The notes beneath the pieces were generated by a model. It was given only the letters and a program-made list of their open reading frames with translations. It had not been told where the DNA came from and did no database searches. The position numbers and the translations under genes are program-made. From positions 186,001 to 250,000 of the forward strand of contig NZ_PTRA01000006.1 of the NCBI RefSeq assembly GCF_002943425.1: a DNA stretch of 64,000 bases. Direction: 5' to 3'. The DNA comes from Siphonobacter curvatus. GTDB lineage: Bacteria > Bacteroidota > Bacteroidia > Cytophagales > Spirosomataceae. Numbering within the stretch: the stretch's first letter is position 1; each line of letters starts with the position of its first letter. Positions 20,188-28,818 of the stretch are shown here, in pieces.

Positions 20188-21822
20188 TTAATACCCAGGG
20201 TTTTGGGTCAAGTTTGGATTAATATCCCTTTCCGATTGAGGTACGGGCCATAACTCATTTTTGCCCGCCACAAAATTTCGTTTCTGATACAGATAAAATC
20301 CCTGACTATCCACCGGAAAAGCGGTGTAAGTAGCTGGTGTATTGGTCAGTTTCATGCCCGTGAATTGGCGATTAAGTTCCGTGGCTGCCGTTCCCCAACG
20401 TTGAATATCAAAGTAGTGCAGTCCTTCAAAAGCAAATTCCACTTTTCGTTCCCGACGAATAATCGTTCGCAGGCTGGCTGGATTGGTGGTAGAGACGGCC
20501 GGCATGGCTACCGTACTGCGTCCTCTTACCTGGTTGATGGTGGCGTTGAGCAGGGTCTGATCAATGGCTTCTCCGGCTTCCAGTTTTGATTCCAGATAAC
20601 TTAACAACACTTCCGGATACCGAATGAGCGGGAAATTGCCCCCGTAATTGGTCAGGCTTCCCGAAAAAGTAGGGTCCATGAATTTGTTGATACAATAGCC
20701 ACTCCAGTTATACCGGGTAATTCGATCCGGAGAAGTAGAAGTAGGGCTGGCTTCGTAGGTAATACCTTTAAATGTAGTACGTCCTGAAATCATAATGGTA
20801 TAATCCAGACGTGGATCGCGATTGGCGTAGGGGTCGTTTGAGTTGTAAAGCGGCGACTCCTCCACGGTTTTGCCATCCGTACATTCATATGATTGTACCA
20901 ACTCGTTATAGGGCGAAAACTGATGCCATCCGCCGTAGGCCTCGGGATAGAGGTATTGCAGCATAACTGTACTCAAAAAATCTTCCAGGTACTCGTGAGC
21001 AAAAACGACCTCCTTACTATTTTCTCCGGTTTGTCTGAATAGTTGAGCAAATCCGGCTTGATCCACGCTGTATACGCCACTATCTATGATCCGTTTGTAG
21101 GTAGCGGCGGCATCACTCCATTTTTTCTCTGCCATTTGTAAACGACCCAGAATAGCCAACGCTGCACCGGAGGTAATCCGACCGCGTTCATTAGCCGGAC
21201 GCGTGGAGGGAAGGCTAGCCACACTGCTTTTCAGATCATTTTCAGCAAAGGCCCACACTTCGGCTTTCGGGGTTCTTTTGATGCTATTGGCTTCCGCAAT
21301 CGTCAGCGACTTTGTCGGTAAAGGAACGTCTCCGAAGTACAAAGCCAGATTTAAATACAGGTACGCCCGGATCGTTTTTACTTCCGCAATCATCGTGGCT
21401 TTCGTTGCCTCATTAATCGTAATTTCGTTGATATGATCCAGGAAATTATTGCAACGGGCAATGGTTACGTAGGAGTTGCTCCAGAAAGCAGACGTGAGCC
21501 AGTACGCGGAGTTTAACGTACCATTGGTTACCGCATCGGGGATAAGTTCTTTTTCAGAACCCAAACCCGCCATCATGTCCAGGTAAATCATGGACATCCC
21601 GCCGAAGAAGTCGCCCGAAGCCCATCCGGAACCGAAGTTATAACAGCCCACCAAGGCCAGGTTAGCATCTTTTTCGGTCTTCCAGAAGGTGGCATCCGAA
21701 ACTGCATCGAGGGGCTGCTTATCAAAAAAGTCCTTCTTACAACTGGGTAAAAACGTGGTAAGGGCTAGCAACAGCGTCGTTTTAACGACTCGGTTGAGCG
21801 TCAGGTAAGGTATGTTTTTCAT
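20188..21822 (-). CDS. SusD/RagB family surface glycan-binding lipoprotein (fucoside locus)
   Basis: The 544-residue surface lipoprotein has a type II signal ending at Cys28 (FLPSC), followed by 'KKDFFDKQPLDAVSDATFW', the common SusD start. Tetratricopeptide-like helices occupy the middle, with 'GRLQMAEKKWSDAAATYKRI'. The C-terminal block 'RRERKVEFAFEGLHYFDIQRWG' and the terminal 'NPNLTQNPGY' complete the family pattern. It follows its SusC partner after 27 bases on the minus strand and ends just before a hairpin. Binding of a fucose-containing glycan is inferred from the upstream GH29 gene only. Confidence 0.93.
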   Translation of the reverse strand: MKNIPYLTLNRVVKTTLLLALTTFLPSCKKDFFDKQPLDAVSDATFWKTEKDANLALVGCYNFGSGWASGDFFGGMSMIYLDMMAGLGSEKELIPDAVTNGTLNSAYWLTSAFWSNSYVTIARCNNFLDHINEITINEATKATMIAEVKTIRAYLYLNLALYFGDVPLPTKSLTIAEANSIKRTPKAEVWAFAENDLKSSVASLPSTRPANERGRITSGAALAILGRLQMAEKKWSDAAATYKRIIDSGVYSVDQAGFAQLFRQTGENSKEVVFAHEYLEDFLSTVMLQYLYPEAYGGWHQFSPYNELVQSYECTDGKTVEESPLYNSNDPYANRDPRLDYTIMISGRTTFKGITYEASPTSTSPDRITRYNWSGYCINKFMDPTFSGSLTNYGGNFPLIRYPEVLLSYLESKLEAGEAIDQTLLNATINQVRGRSTVAMPAVSTTNPASLRTIIRRERKVEFAFEGLHYFDIQRWGTAATELNRQFTGMKLTNTPATYTAFPVDSQGFYLYQKRNFVAGKNELWPVPQSERDINPNLTQNPGY

Positions 21823-21849
21823 AGGAATTTTCTTGTATAAAAGAGATCA

Positions 21850-24800
21850 CTAGAGGTTTAGATTGATACCAAACGTATAGACTTTAGTAATGGGATAGAA
21901 CTGACTGCCATCGCCCGTGGCATTGGTCATCTCAGGATCCCAGCCTTTGTAGAACTTGTTGAGCGAAAAGAGATTTTGCCCACTGAAGTACAGACGAAGA
22001 CGGCTGATCTTCCATTTTTGGAGTACTTCGGAAGGAATACTGTATCCAATTTGAAGATTTTTCAAACGAGCAAAGCTACCATCCCGATTCCAGTACGTAG
22101 AGGTTTGGATCGTGCCACTACCCATTTGAAGGCTAGTCAGCTTGGGGTACTTCGCGTTGGGATCGGGGTTGTCGGTAGTCCAGCGATTATCCACCTGCCA
22201 CCGCTGGATTTGTCCGCCATTATAGAAAGCAAAGGCCGAGTACGAGCCGATTTGTTTTTGATAGCCCGCCAACCCCTGAATCAACGCAGAGAAATCAAAT
22301 CCTTTGTAATCAAGGGAGAGGGTAGTGCCAAACGTATACTTAGGAACGGTGGTGCCGATAACTTGGCGATCATACGTAGCATCCACTTGTCCATCGGGAA
22401 CGCCATTAGGTCCGCTGATGTCTTTGTAGCGAACAAAGCCCGGTTGAGCGGCGTAAGGTTGGGCAGGATATTTGCTAATCTCATCTGTACTGGTAAACAA
22501 CCCATCGGCTACGTAGCCATAAATAACACCAATAGGCTGTCCGACAAATAAGCCGCTACCGATGTTTTGCTTCAACCCATCGGCTAGACCGGTAATCCGA
22601 TTTTTGATGTAGGAAAAGTTAGGGGAAATGGCCCAGTTCAGTCCGTTACTTTTGCCCCGGTAGGTCAATTGAGCTTCAAATCCACTGTTTTTTACACTGC
22701 CGATGTTCACCGCGGAAGTCCCTAAGCCTAGTGTAGAAGAGGTGGCAATTGTATACAAAACACCCGTTGTTTTCTTATCAAATACATCGAGTACCAGACT
22801 TAGTTTTCCCTTCCATAGACTCATATCCAGCCCTAGGTTAGAAATAGCCGTTTCTTCCCAGGTAATGTCGCCATTGCTAAGCCGTGTCGTCGCAGCTCCC
22901 GTAGCTAAGGCTCCGCCGAATGAATAATTTTGACCCAGACTCACCAGGTTTTGATAGGGGTACGTTCCCACATTCTGGTTGCCTAAGACCCCCCAGGAAG
23001 CCCGCAGTTTCAGGTTATCCAGCCAGGAAGCCGAGCTAAGAAATTCTTCTTCCGAGATTCGCCATCCGGCCGAGAAGGAGGGGAAAACGCCCCAGCGACC
23101 TTTGGCGGGAAAGCGGGAGGTACCATCAGCTCTTAAGTTAGCCTCCAGTAGATAACGGTCTTTAAACGAGTAGTTGAGTCGTCCAAAAACTGATCGGATG
23201 CCCCAGGAGGAGGCCGAACCTGAACTACTCATCCCCGTGGCCGAACCCGCGTTGAGTTCGTAGAGTAAAGAGGTCGGAAAGTCCTTACGGAATCCGGATA
23301 TATACGAATCACTGTATTCCTCCTGCGATACTCCTGCCAAGACCGTAAAGGAATGATCCTGAATAACTTTAGCATAAGATAGTAAAGATTGCAAGGTCAC
23401 CTGCGTACCCTGGCCGGAGTAGACGTTAAGGGTGTTAGGTCCTACGTATTTGTTGGCATCGAACTGAAAATCAGAAGCATATTCTTTATTATAACTACTC
23501 CAGAAATTGTAACCGATTTTCCCGCTTAGATTTAAACCGGGCAGGATGTTCCAGTTCATTTCGGCCCCGCCTAAAAAGTATTTGTTCGTGCCTTTGTAAA
23601 AAGAGTTACTGGATAACCAGGCTTCGGGGCTATAGTTATCCTGGTAGCCATAGGTGCCATCCGATTTACGTCCCGCGTAGATAGGTCCCTGGCGAACGGC
23701 AAAATTGATTATACTATTCATCCCACCGCCGTTTGAGTTAGGTGAATGATTTTCAGCGGTATAGCCCTGCAAACTCACTTTTAGCGTCAGCTTATCACTG
23801 AGCTGACTGTCATTGTTGAAGAGGAAATTGTAGCGAGTGTAGCCGTTTTTAGCCACAATACCGTCCTGTGATAAGTAACTGGCGGAAAACAAATTGCGAC
23901 TCCGCTCGGTACCACCCGAAAAATTCAACGAATGGGCCATTTGAAAACCACTGCCCGAGGTCAGCAGGTTTTTGAAATGCGGTACGTTGGGATAGTTATC
24001 CGGATCCGATTGATTGCGGAAGGTTTCAATTTGAGCGTCCGTGTAGGAGGGCGACTGACCGGAATTAACATTGGCTTCGTTTCTGAGCTTGGCGTATTCC
24101 CAGGAATCCACGAATTCGGGCAGGGCGGTGGGCTTTTGCCAGCCCAGGTAATTATTATAGGTGACTTGAAGTTTACCACTCTGGCCCCGCTTGGTTTCAA
24201 TCAGGATTACTCCATTCGCGGCTCGACTCCCGTAAATGGAAGCGGAAGCCGCATCTTTAAGCACCGAAATACTTTTGATGTTATTAGGGTCTACGTCATT
24301 GATGGAAGTAGCCAAACCATCGACGAGGATGAGGGGGCCTCCACCGGCCCCGTACGAGCCAATCCCCCGAATGGTGATACCCGCTCCATCGTTACTGGGC
24401 TGACCCGATCCCTGGGAAACCACTACACCCGTTACCAAACCAGCCAAGGCCTGAGAGGCCTGCGTAATGGGACGGTTTTCAATTTCTTTGGTGGAAATAC
24501 TGGAAACTGAACCCGTTAAATTCACTTTTTTCTGCGTACCATAGCCTACTACTACAACTTCAGTAAGGGCTTTGCTATCGGTTTGCAGGACAATGTCTAC
24601 CGCCGTCTTAGTTGAACTAACGGCAATACTCTGACTGACGTACCCCACTGAAGAAATAAGCAGAGTACCCGTAGTGCCGGGAATATTTAGAGAAAATTTT
24701 CCATCCCCATCAGAGGTCGTACCGACGTTTGCATTTTCCTCTAGTCGAATCGTTGCTCCGGGTACTACGCCCCCTTTTTCATCCTTGATCTTACCCGTGA

Positions 24801-24981
24801 GGATGAAGGTAGGGGCAAGGGTTTTCTCGCCTAGCGTAATGGATGAGCTTGCTATTGAACGCTTTGAAAGTGGTAATGTTGGGGTTGATTCTGCCTGAGA
24901 AGAACCAGCCACACAAATAAAGCCGAGTAGGATTGCTCGCTGGAACATCCTTTGCGGAGGAGGTAAAAATGAGGTTTTCAT
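21850..24981 (-). CDS. SusC/RagA family TonB-linked outer-membrane protein (fucoside locus)
   Basis: The 1043-residue TonB-dependent glycan importer has a longer than usual N-terminal stretch before and after the signal segment (hydrophobic at about 13-30, ending GSSQA). The carboxypeptidase-like domain follows at about 60-135 ('GKIKDEKGGVVPGATIRLEE'), then the plug from 'LTEVVVVGYGTQKKVNLTGS', the SusC signature 'GPLILVDGLA' and 'ASIYGSRAANGVILIETK'. The barrel ends 'YTFGINLNL'. The gene pairs with SusD 27 bases downstream. Its start is separated from the mutarotase gene by 323 bases that hold a perfect 36-bp palindrome, so it may have its own promoter or an attenuated transcript from the fucosidase gene. 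Confidence 0.93.
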   Translation of the reverse strand: MKTSFLPPPQRMFQRAILLGFICVAGSSQAESTPTLPLSKRSIASSSITLGEKTLAPTFILTGKIKDEKGGVVPGATIRLEENANVGTTSDGDGKFSLNIPGTTGTLLISSVGYVSQSIAVSSTKTAVDIVLQTDSKALTEVVVVGYGTQKKVNLTGSVSSISTKEIENRPITQASQALAGLVTGVVVSQGSGQPSNDGAGITIRGIGSYGAGGGPLILVDGLATSINDVDPNNIKSISVLKDAASASIYGSRAANGVILIETKRGQSGKLQVTYNNYLGWQKPTALPEFVDSWEYAKLRNEANVNSGQSPSYTDAQIETFRNQSDPDNYPNVPHFKNLLTSGSGFQMAHSLNFSGGTERSRNLFSASYLSQDGIVAKNGYTRYNFLFNNDSQLSDKLTLKVSLQGYTAENHSPNSNGGGMNSIINFAVRQGPIYAGRKSDGTYGYQDNYSPEAWLSSNSFYKGTNKYFLGGAEMNWNILPGLNLSGKIGYNFWSSYNKEYASDFQFDANKYVGPNTLNVYSGQGTQVTLQSLLSYAKVIQDHSFTVLAGVSQEEYSDSYISGFRKDFPTSLLYELNAGSATGMSSSGSASSWGIRSVFGRLNYSFKDRYLLEANLRADGTSRFPAKGRWGVFPSFSAGWRISEEEFLSSASWLDNLKLRASWGVLGNQNVGTYPYQNLVSLGQNYSFGGALATGAATTRLSNGDITWEETAISNLGLDMSLWKGKLSLVLDVFDKKTTGVLYTIATSSTLGLGTSAVNIGSVKNSGFEAQLTYRGKSNGLNWAISPNFSYIKNRITGLADGLKQNIGSGLFVGQPIGVIYGYVADGLFTSTDEISKYPAQPYAAQPGFVRYKDISGPNGVPDGQVDATYDRQVIGTTVPKYTFGTTLSLDYKGFDFSALIQGLAGYQKQIGSYSAFAFYNGGQIQRWQVDNRWTTDNPDPNAKYPKLTSLQMGSGTIQTSTYWNRDGSFARLKNLQIGYSIPSEVLQKWKISRLRLYFSGQNLFSLNKFYKGWDPEMTNATGDGSQFYPITKVYTFGINLNL

Positions 24982-25304
24982 AGTAAATTGTATTAAAGAG
25001 AATAAAGGTTTGAACCAGCCCCGGCTAAAGAGCTGTATTGCGTGTATGGAAGCAGAATTTTAGCCGAGGATCAGAGGGTATTCATCATAGGCTTAGCGTG
25101 GTAAGTATCAGTAATCTCAAATCAAGTACAATCTCAAGGGGCAGAAAATGAAAATCAGTACGAAAGGTGTTATTTGGTTACCGTTTACCCTTGATAGTAC
25201 TATCAAGGGTAAACGGCAATCCAACGAGAATAAACTAAAATAACGATAATGTATATACGTTAAAAATAGAAGAAGGTAAAACTTAGCCTAAACATCAGTA
25301 ACGA
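24982..25304. other. Intergenic region between mutarotase and SusC genes
   Basis: This is a 323-base gap inside a same-strand cluster. It contains the palindrome at 25181-25216. I found no coding sequence and no clear -33/-7 pair for the SusC gene. Confidence 0.5.
25181..25216. repeat. Perfect 36-bp palindrome
   Basis: 25181-25198 is the exact reverse complement of 25199-25216 with no spacer, centred on GTAC. As RNA it would fold into a 16-bp stem with a four-base loop. Neither side carries a T-run, so a classical intrinsic terminator is uncertain. A processing site, an attenuator before SusC or a regulator site are alternatives. Confidence 0.7.
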
Positions 25305-25649
25305 TTAAGCGGGGATCAATGTAAAGATGCGAGCCATTGGTGACCATTTTTCGTTTTCAGCAGACCAGTTGAGCGGTAGCTGGAATTGCGACATGAGTGA
25401 TTCCCATTCTATTACTTTGGCATTGCTGCGATCCATTTGCTCTTTGAGGCGGAAATCAAAATCATCGCTGGTTTCCATGATCATGAAAAGTCGGTTTCCG
25501 GTGCGATAGATTTCCATATTTTTTATGCCGCTATCCAGGATGCTTTGCGTAACCTCGGGCCAGGCATTTTCGGGCTTATGATACGTTTCATACTGATGAA
25601 TAAGCTCGGGATCATCTTTTAAATCCAGAGCAAAGCAGAATTTTTTCAT
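25305..25649 (-). CDS. L-rhamnose mutarotase family protein (possible L-fucose mutarotase)
   Basis: The 114-residue cytoplasmic protein belongs to the RhaM/DUF718 family, which interconverts alpha and beta anomers of a deoxyhexose. It shows the family pattern: N-terminal 'FALDLKDDPELIHQYETYH' with the candidate active-site His, then 'WPEVTQSILDSGIKNMEIYR' and 'LFMIMETSDDFDF'. The length is normal (about 104-115). It begins 8 bases after the GH29 fucosidase, so the two are almost certainly co-transcribed. Because the neighbour releases L-fucose and no rhamnosidase is present, L-fucose is the more likely substrate here. That is inference; the family was first characterised on L-rhamnose. Confidence 0.87.
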   Translation of the reverse strand: MKKFCFALDLKDDPELIHQYETYHKPENAWPEVTQSILDSGIKNMEIYRTGNRLFMIMETSDDFDFRLKEQMDRSNAKVIEWESLMSQFQLPLNWSAENEKWSPMARIFTLIPA

Positions 25650-25657
25650 ACTCGGAT

Positions 25658-27289
25658 CTAGACAATTTTCAAAGCGTTAGCGTAGGGCAGCGTGGCTTGA
25701 TGGTCGGGCAGCTGCACCACCAGACCCTGACTTGTTTGCTCAAAGGACAGCGAGTCAGAACCACCCAGCAGTGAAACGCGGCGAACAGGGATCGGGTGTA
25801 AACCCTTCTCGCTAGCCAGCGACTTGATCAGCACTTTTCCCCCCTCGGGCCAGCCCATCACTGTGGCATACAAAACATCCCCCTTGCTGGTAAACCGAAT
25901 ATCCGCCCCGGTGAGAGCCTTGCCTTTGCCTTCGTTGAACCCCTGAGCCGACAGCGGAGCCGCCCCTTCCTGAGCCGGACCCTCACCAAACACCTTCCAG
26001 GGACGAGTACCGTAGATAGCCTCACTGTTCACTTTCATCCATGCCCCAATCTCGCTGACGACCGCCCGCTCCTGCTCATCAATACTGCCATCCCCCCGCA
26101 CCGGAATATTGAGCATCAAATTGCCGTTCTTGCTCACCACGTCCACTAAGGTGTGAATTACCGTCTTGGCTGACTTATAACCCTTGCGATCGTACACCGC
26201 CCGGTTGTAGTGCCAGTCCCCGATGCAGGTATCCGTTTGCCAGGGCAGGGGTTCAATGGCATTGCTCTGGCCTCGTTCAATGTCCCAGATCATACATTTT
26301 CGCTGCTGCTCATCAAGCACTTTGCCAAACACCACCGCCTGTTGATTGCCCTGCTGGTCTATATTCTTGTTATATAGGTGAGCCGCGATCTTTAGCCCCG
26401 CGTCATCGATGGGCCACAGGGGCAAAGCCGTATCATCGAAGTAGATGAAGCGGGGGTTGTACTGATCGATGAGATCCAGGGTTCGCTTTAGAAACTTATC
26501 GCAGTAGGCTTTAGTGGGTTTAGCTACACCGTTGCCCCAGTTCCACTGCCGGTGGATCATGCCATCGTCCCAGCTGTTTTCACTTAAGGGGTGGTTTTGA
26601 GCGTAGAGCTCCTGGGGGTCCAGGCCCTGCCACCATTTTCCTTTTCCATCTGCTTTGGTCACCTTGCCGTCGTAGGGTACACCCTTTAAAGGTCCTTGTT
26701 TATCGCTTCGCTGGGCCGTTTCCATCCAACTCCAGGCGTGAGCGGCGTGCACGCTCACGCCAAAGGGCAGGCCCTGGCGGCGGGCGGCTTTCTCCCAGCC
26801 ACCGATGATGTCTTTTTTGGGACCTACCTTGGTGGAGTTCCAGGACTGGTGTTTGCTGTTGTAGAGATCCAGGTTATCGTGGTGATTGGCCATGGCCATG
26901 AAGTACTGGGCACCGGCCTGCTTGTAGAAGGCCACCAGCTCCTCGGGGTCCCAGCGTTCGGCTTTCCACTCATGAATGACGTCCTTGAAGCCGAATTTAG
27001 AGGGATGTCCGTACTTGTTGTGGTGATACTTATACTGGTGGCTGCCTTCCTGATACATGCCCCGGGCGTACCAGTCGCCAGCTTCGGGTTGACATTGGGG
27101 ACCCCAATGGGCCCACATGCCAAACTTGGCATCTTTGAACCAAGTCGGCGTCTGGAATTGCTCTAGGGATTGCCAGGTCGGTAGAAATGGTCCTTTCTTG
27201 GTCTTTGCTAGTTCAGCCAACAGAGGATTAGAAAGGGCTAAGGTGGGTAATAAACCAAGCGTATTCTTAAGAAGGGCTCTGCGATTCAT
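25658..27289 (-). CDS. GH29 alpha-L-fucosidase
   Basis: The 543-residue exported retaining glycosidase releases L-fucose. The N-terminus 'MNRRALLKNTLGLLPTLALS' looks like a signal with twin arginines (Tat-like), cleaved near 'PLLAELA'. The GH29 barrel starts at 'PTWFKDAKFGMWAHWGPQC' (about residue 50) and includes 'AGAQYFMAMANHHDNLDLY'. The likely nucleophile is Asp285 in FIYFDD, which matches the WFDG position of the family. A C-terminal beta domain of about 120 residues follows. It is the first gene of the fucoside cluster. A TACATTTG -7-like box on the minus strand (27351 to 27344) lies 55 bases upstream, inside the 69-nt conserved element. The linkage specificity cannot be read from sequence. 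Confidence 0.92.
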   Translation of the reverse strand: MNRRALLKNTLGLLPTLALSNPLLAELAKTKKGPFLPTWQSLEQFQTPTWFKDAKFGMWAHWGPQCQPEAGDWYARGMYQEGSHQYKYHHNKYGHPSKFGFKDVIHEWKAERWDPEELVAFYKQAGAQYFMAMANHHDNLDLYNSKHQSWNSTKVGPKKDIIGGWEKAARRQGLPFGVSVHAAHAWSWMETAQRSDKQGPLKGVPYDGKVTKADGKGKWWQGLDPQELYAQNHPLSENSWDDGMIHRQWNWGNGVAKPTKAYCDKFLKRTLDLIDQYNPRFIYFDDTALPLWPIDDAGLKIAAHLYNKNIDQQGNQQAVVFGKVLDEQQRKCMIWDIERGQSNAIEPLPWQTDTCIGDWHYNRAVYDRKGYKSAKTVIHTLVDVVSKNGNLMLNIPVRGDGSIDEQERAVVSEIGAWMKVNSEAIYGTRPWKVFGEGPAQEGAAPLSAQGFNEGKGKALTGADIRFTSKGDVLYATVMGWPEGGKVLIKSLASEKGLHPIPVRRVSLLGGSDSLSFEQTSQGLVVQLPDHQATLPYANALKIV

Positions 27290-27341
27290 AGTTTAATGCT
27301 TAGGCAAGCGTATATCGCTTTAGATAAAGGTAATTGACTGT

Positions 27342-27410
27342 TACAAATGTATAGTTTAATAAAATGTTTGAATTGTACAAAAAGGATTTTAATTTTAACA
27401 AATCGGGTTT
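27342..27410 (-). promoter_or_regulatory. Conserved 69-nt promoter-like element, copy A
   Basis: This segment is 61/69 identical, without gaps, to 45671-45739. On the minus strand it ends in TACATTTG (27351 to 27344), a match to the Bacteroidota -7 element TAnnTTTG. It lies 53 bases upstream of the fucosidase start. It also contains TTGTACAA and the A/T-rich block TTTTAATTTTAACAAA. No TTG lies at the usual 19-21-base spacing from the -7 box. Confidence 0.6.
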
Positions 27411-27862
27411 TGAATGGTTATGGTAAATTCAAGTAAAATAAGGGAAGGAGTGAAATGTATTAGTAGTCAGTTAGTTATGTACAGCATAGGATTTAAGACT
27501 AGCTTTTCGCTGTTGCATACGGATTGCCTATAGTTGAACAAATCGTGGAATGATTGGGAGGTGATGAGTCCGTTTTAGCAGATTTATCTCATCGATAGGG
27601 AATGTTCGCTGAGAGATAATGGTCAAGGCTTAGTCCTGGGAAGTGGCTATTTGCACTTCATTTCTAGCTTTACCCGCTGCGATCACGCTTATCAGAATAG
27701 GCTACGTTCAAAAAATAATGACATACCAGCCTTGCCACTAAACGTTTTTAGAGTAGTTGGTTTGATCCCTCTCTATACCGAGTACCCCCTTTTGTTTATT
27801 CGCAAAGGGGTTCGCTCAAAATATCGGTAGTATACGCGTACGATCACGAAATCAACAGATCA

Positions 27863-27910
27863 ATAGAAGAAGGGTTATCTTATCAATGTATAAGATGACT
27901 CTTCTTCTAT
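27863..27910. terminator. Terminator hairpin downstream of the Crp/Fnr gene
   Basis: The arms 27863-27882 and 27891-27910 pair over 20 positions with two G-U-type mismatches and an 8-base loop. It lies 108 bases beyond the minus-strand Crp/Fnr gene. Confidence 0.65.
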
Positions 27911-28017
27911 CGAATCAGTATATAAAAACAGTATGAATAGGTGGATGCTTAAACCGCTATACTTGATCTTAATAGGGTAATGAAAATAGTAATAACTAAA
28001 AATAAAATGATTGAGAA

Positions 28018-28620
28018 TTAGGATTTGATAGTGTCCTGTATTCGTTTTTTAATCCGGCTCAGGGATTGGTTTTTTATTCCTAAATAAGAGGCGATATGAT
28101 AAGCGGCTATTCGCTCTACAATCTTAGGGTGCTCATTGATTAAATTGAGATAACGTTTCTCATTGTTAAATAATAAGAGATCCTCGGTCCGCCCTTGTGC
28201 TTGGTGAAAAAAATGCTCCGCCAGTATTCTTCCGAAACGTTCCCAAGACTTATGATTCTGATATAAATTCTGTAAATCCTGGTAAGATAGGTACAATACG
28301 TCTGCATCTTCCAATGCTTCAATGTAGTAAACACAAGGACATTGGTAAAGGAAACTACGGAAAGAAACAATGAATTGTTCTTCTGAAAAAAAGAACATAT
28401 TTTTTTCTTCATTCGTAATTGAATCGCAGTAATAGACTCTAAAAAGGCCCTTTATAACAATCCCTAAATCCTGACATACAATATTTTGCATATTGTAAAA
28501 ATCTCCTTTACGTAGGTGCCGCTTTCGCCAGAAAGGAAGGCTAACGGATAGGTCTTCTTCCGTTAGCCCTGAGAAGGGAGCGAGTATATCGTGTAAAAAT
28601 TTTGATGGCTCTATGTTCAT
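28018..28620 (-). CDS. Crp/Fnr family transcriptional regulator
   Basis: The 200-residue regulator has an N-terminal cyclic-nucleotide-binding-like beta-roll ('RKGDFYNMQNIVCQDLGIVIKGLFRVYY') at about 30-130. The C-terminal helix-turn-helix is short, with 'IAAYHIASYLGIKNQSLSRIKKRI' at about 168-195. Cysteine clusters of the Fnr type are absent. It resembles the numerous Bacteroidota single-gene Crp/Fnr proteins whose effector is unknown. It lies 198 bases downstream of a small membrane protein gene on the same strand. Both are visibly richer in A+T than the flanking genes, which hints at separate ancestry. Confidence 0.87.
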   Translation of the reverse strand: MNIEPSKFLHDILAPFSGLTEEDLSVSLPFWRKRHLRKGDFYNMQNIVCQDLGIVIKGLFRVYYCDSITNEEKNMFFFSEEQFIVSFRSFLYQCPCVYYIEALEDADVLYLSYQDLQNLYQNHKSWERFGRILAEHFFHQAQGRTEDLLLFNNEKRYLNLINEHPKIVERIAAYHIASYLGIKNQSLSRIKKRIQDTIKS

Positions 28621-28818
28621 TTTCTTCGTTCATGAAAACAAGAATCTTCGCAAGATAAGCATCTTCATTGAGAAGCCGTAGTTCTAATGCCTTGTAATTG
28701 AGGTGAACAGGTGGCTCTGATCAGCATTAGTTCTTTTCCTTTGTAAAGAAACATACAATCTCATACGTTAGGCTTCCTTTCATATTGCTTTTATGATCTG
28801 TAAATTTTAGCAAATCAA

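Larger units (their letters stand above)
27290..28017. other. Intergenic region upstream of the fucosidase
   Basis: The 728-base gap lies between the Crp/Fnr gene end and the GH29 start. It holds the conserved 69-nt element (27342-27410) and a terminator-like hairpin (27863-27910). The rest shows no ORF with coding character and no structured RNA that I recognise. Confidence 0.55.

Noticed and set aside
23932-24510. 192-codon ORF antisense to the fucoside-locus SusC gene (also 5738-6274 and 21976-22551)
   Set aside because: These are frames opposite strongly conserved genes, with no independent protein signature or start signals.
27373-27380. TTGTACAA octamer in several intergenic regions (27373, 34162, 45702, 56513)
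   Set aside because: The same octamer also occurs inside coding sequence, for example near 4643 and 52909, so without a count against expectation it is not a credible motif on its own.
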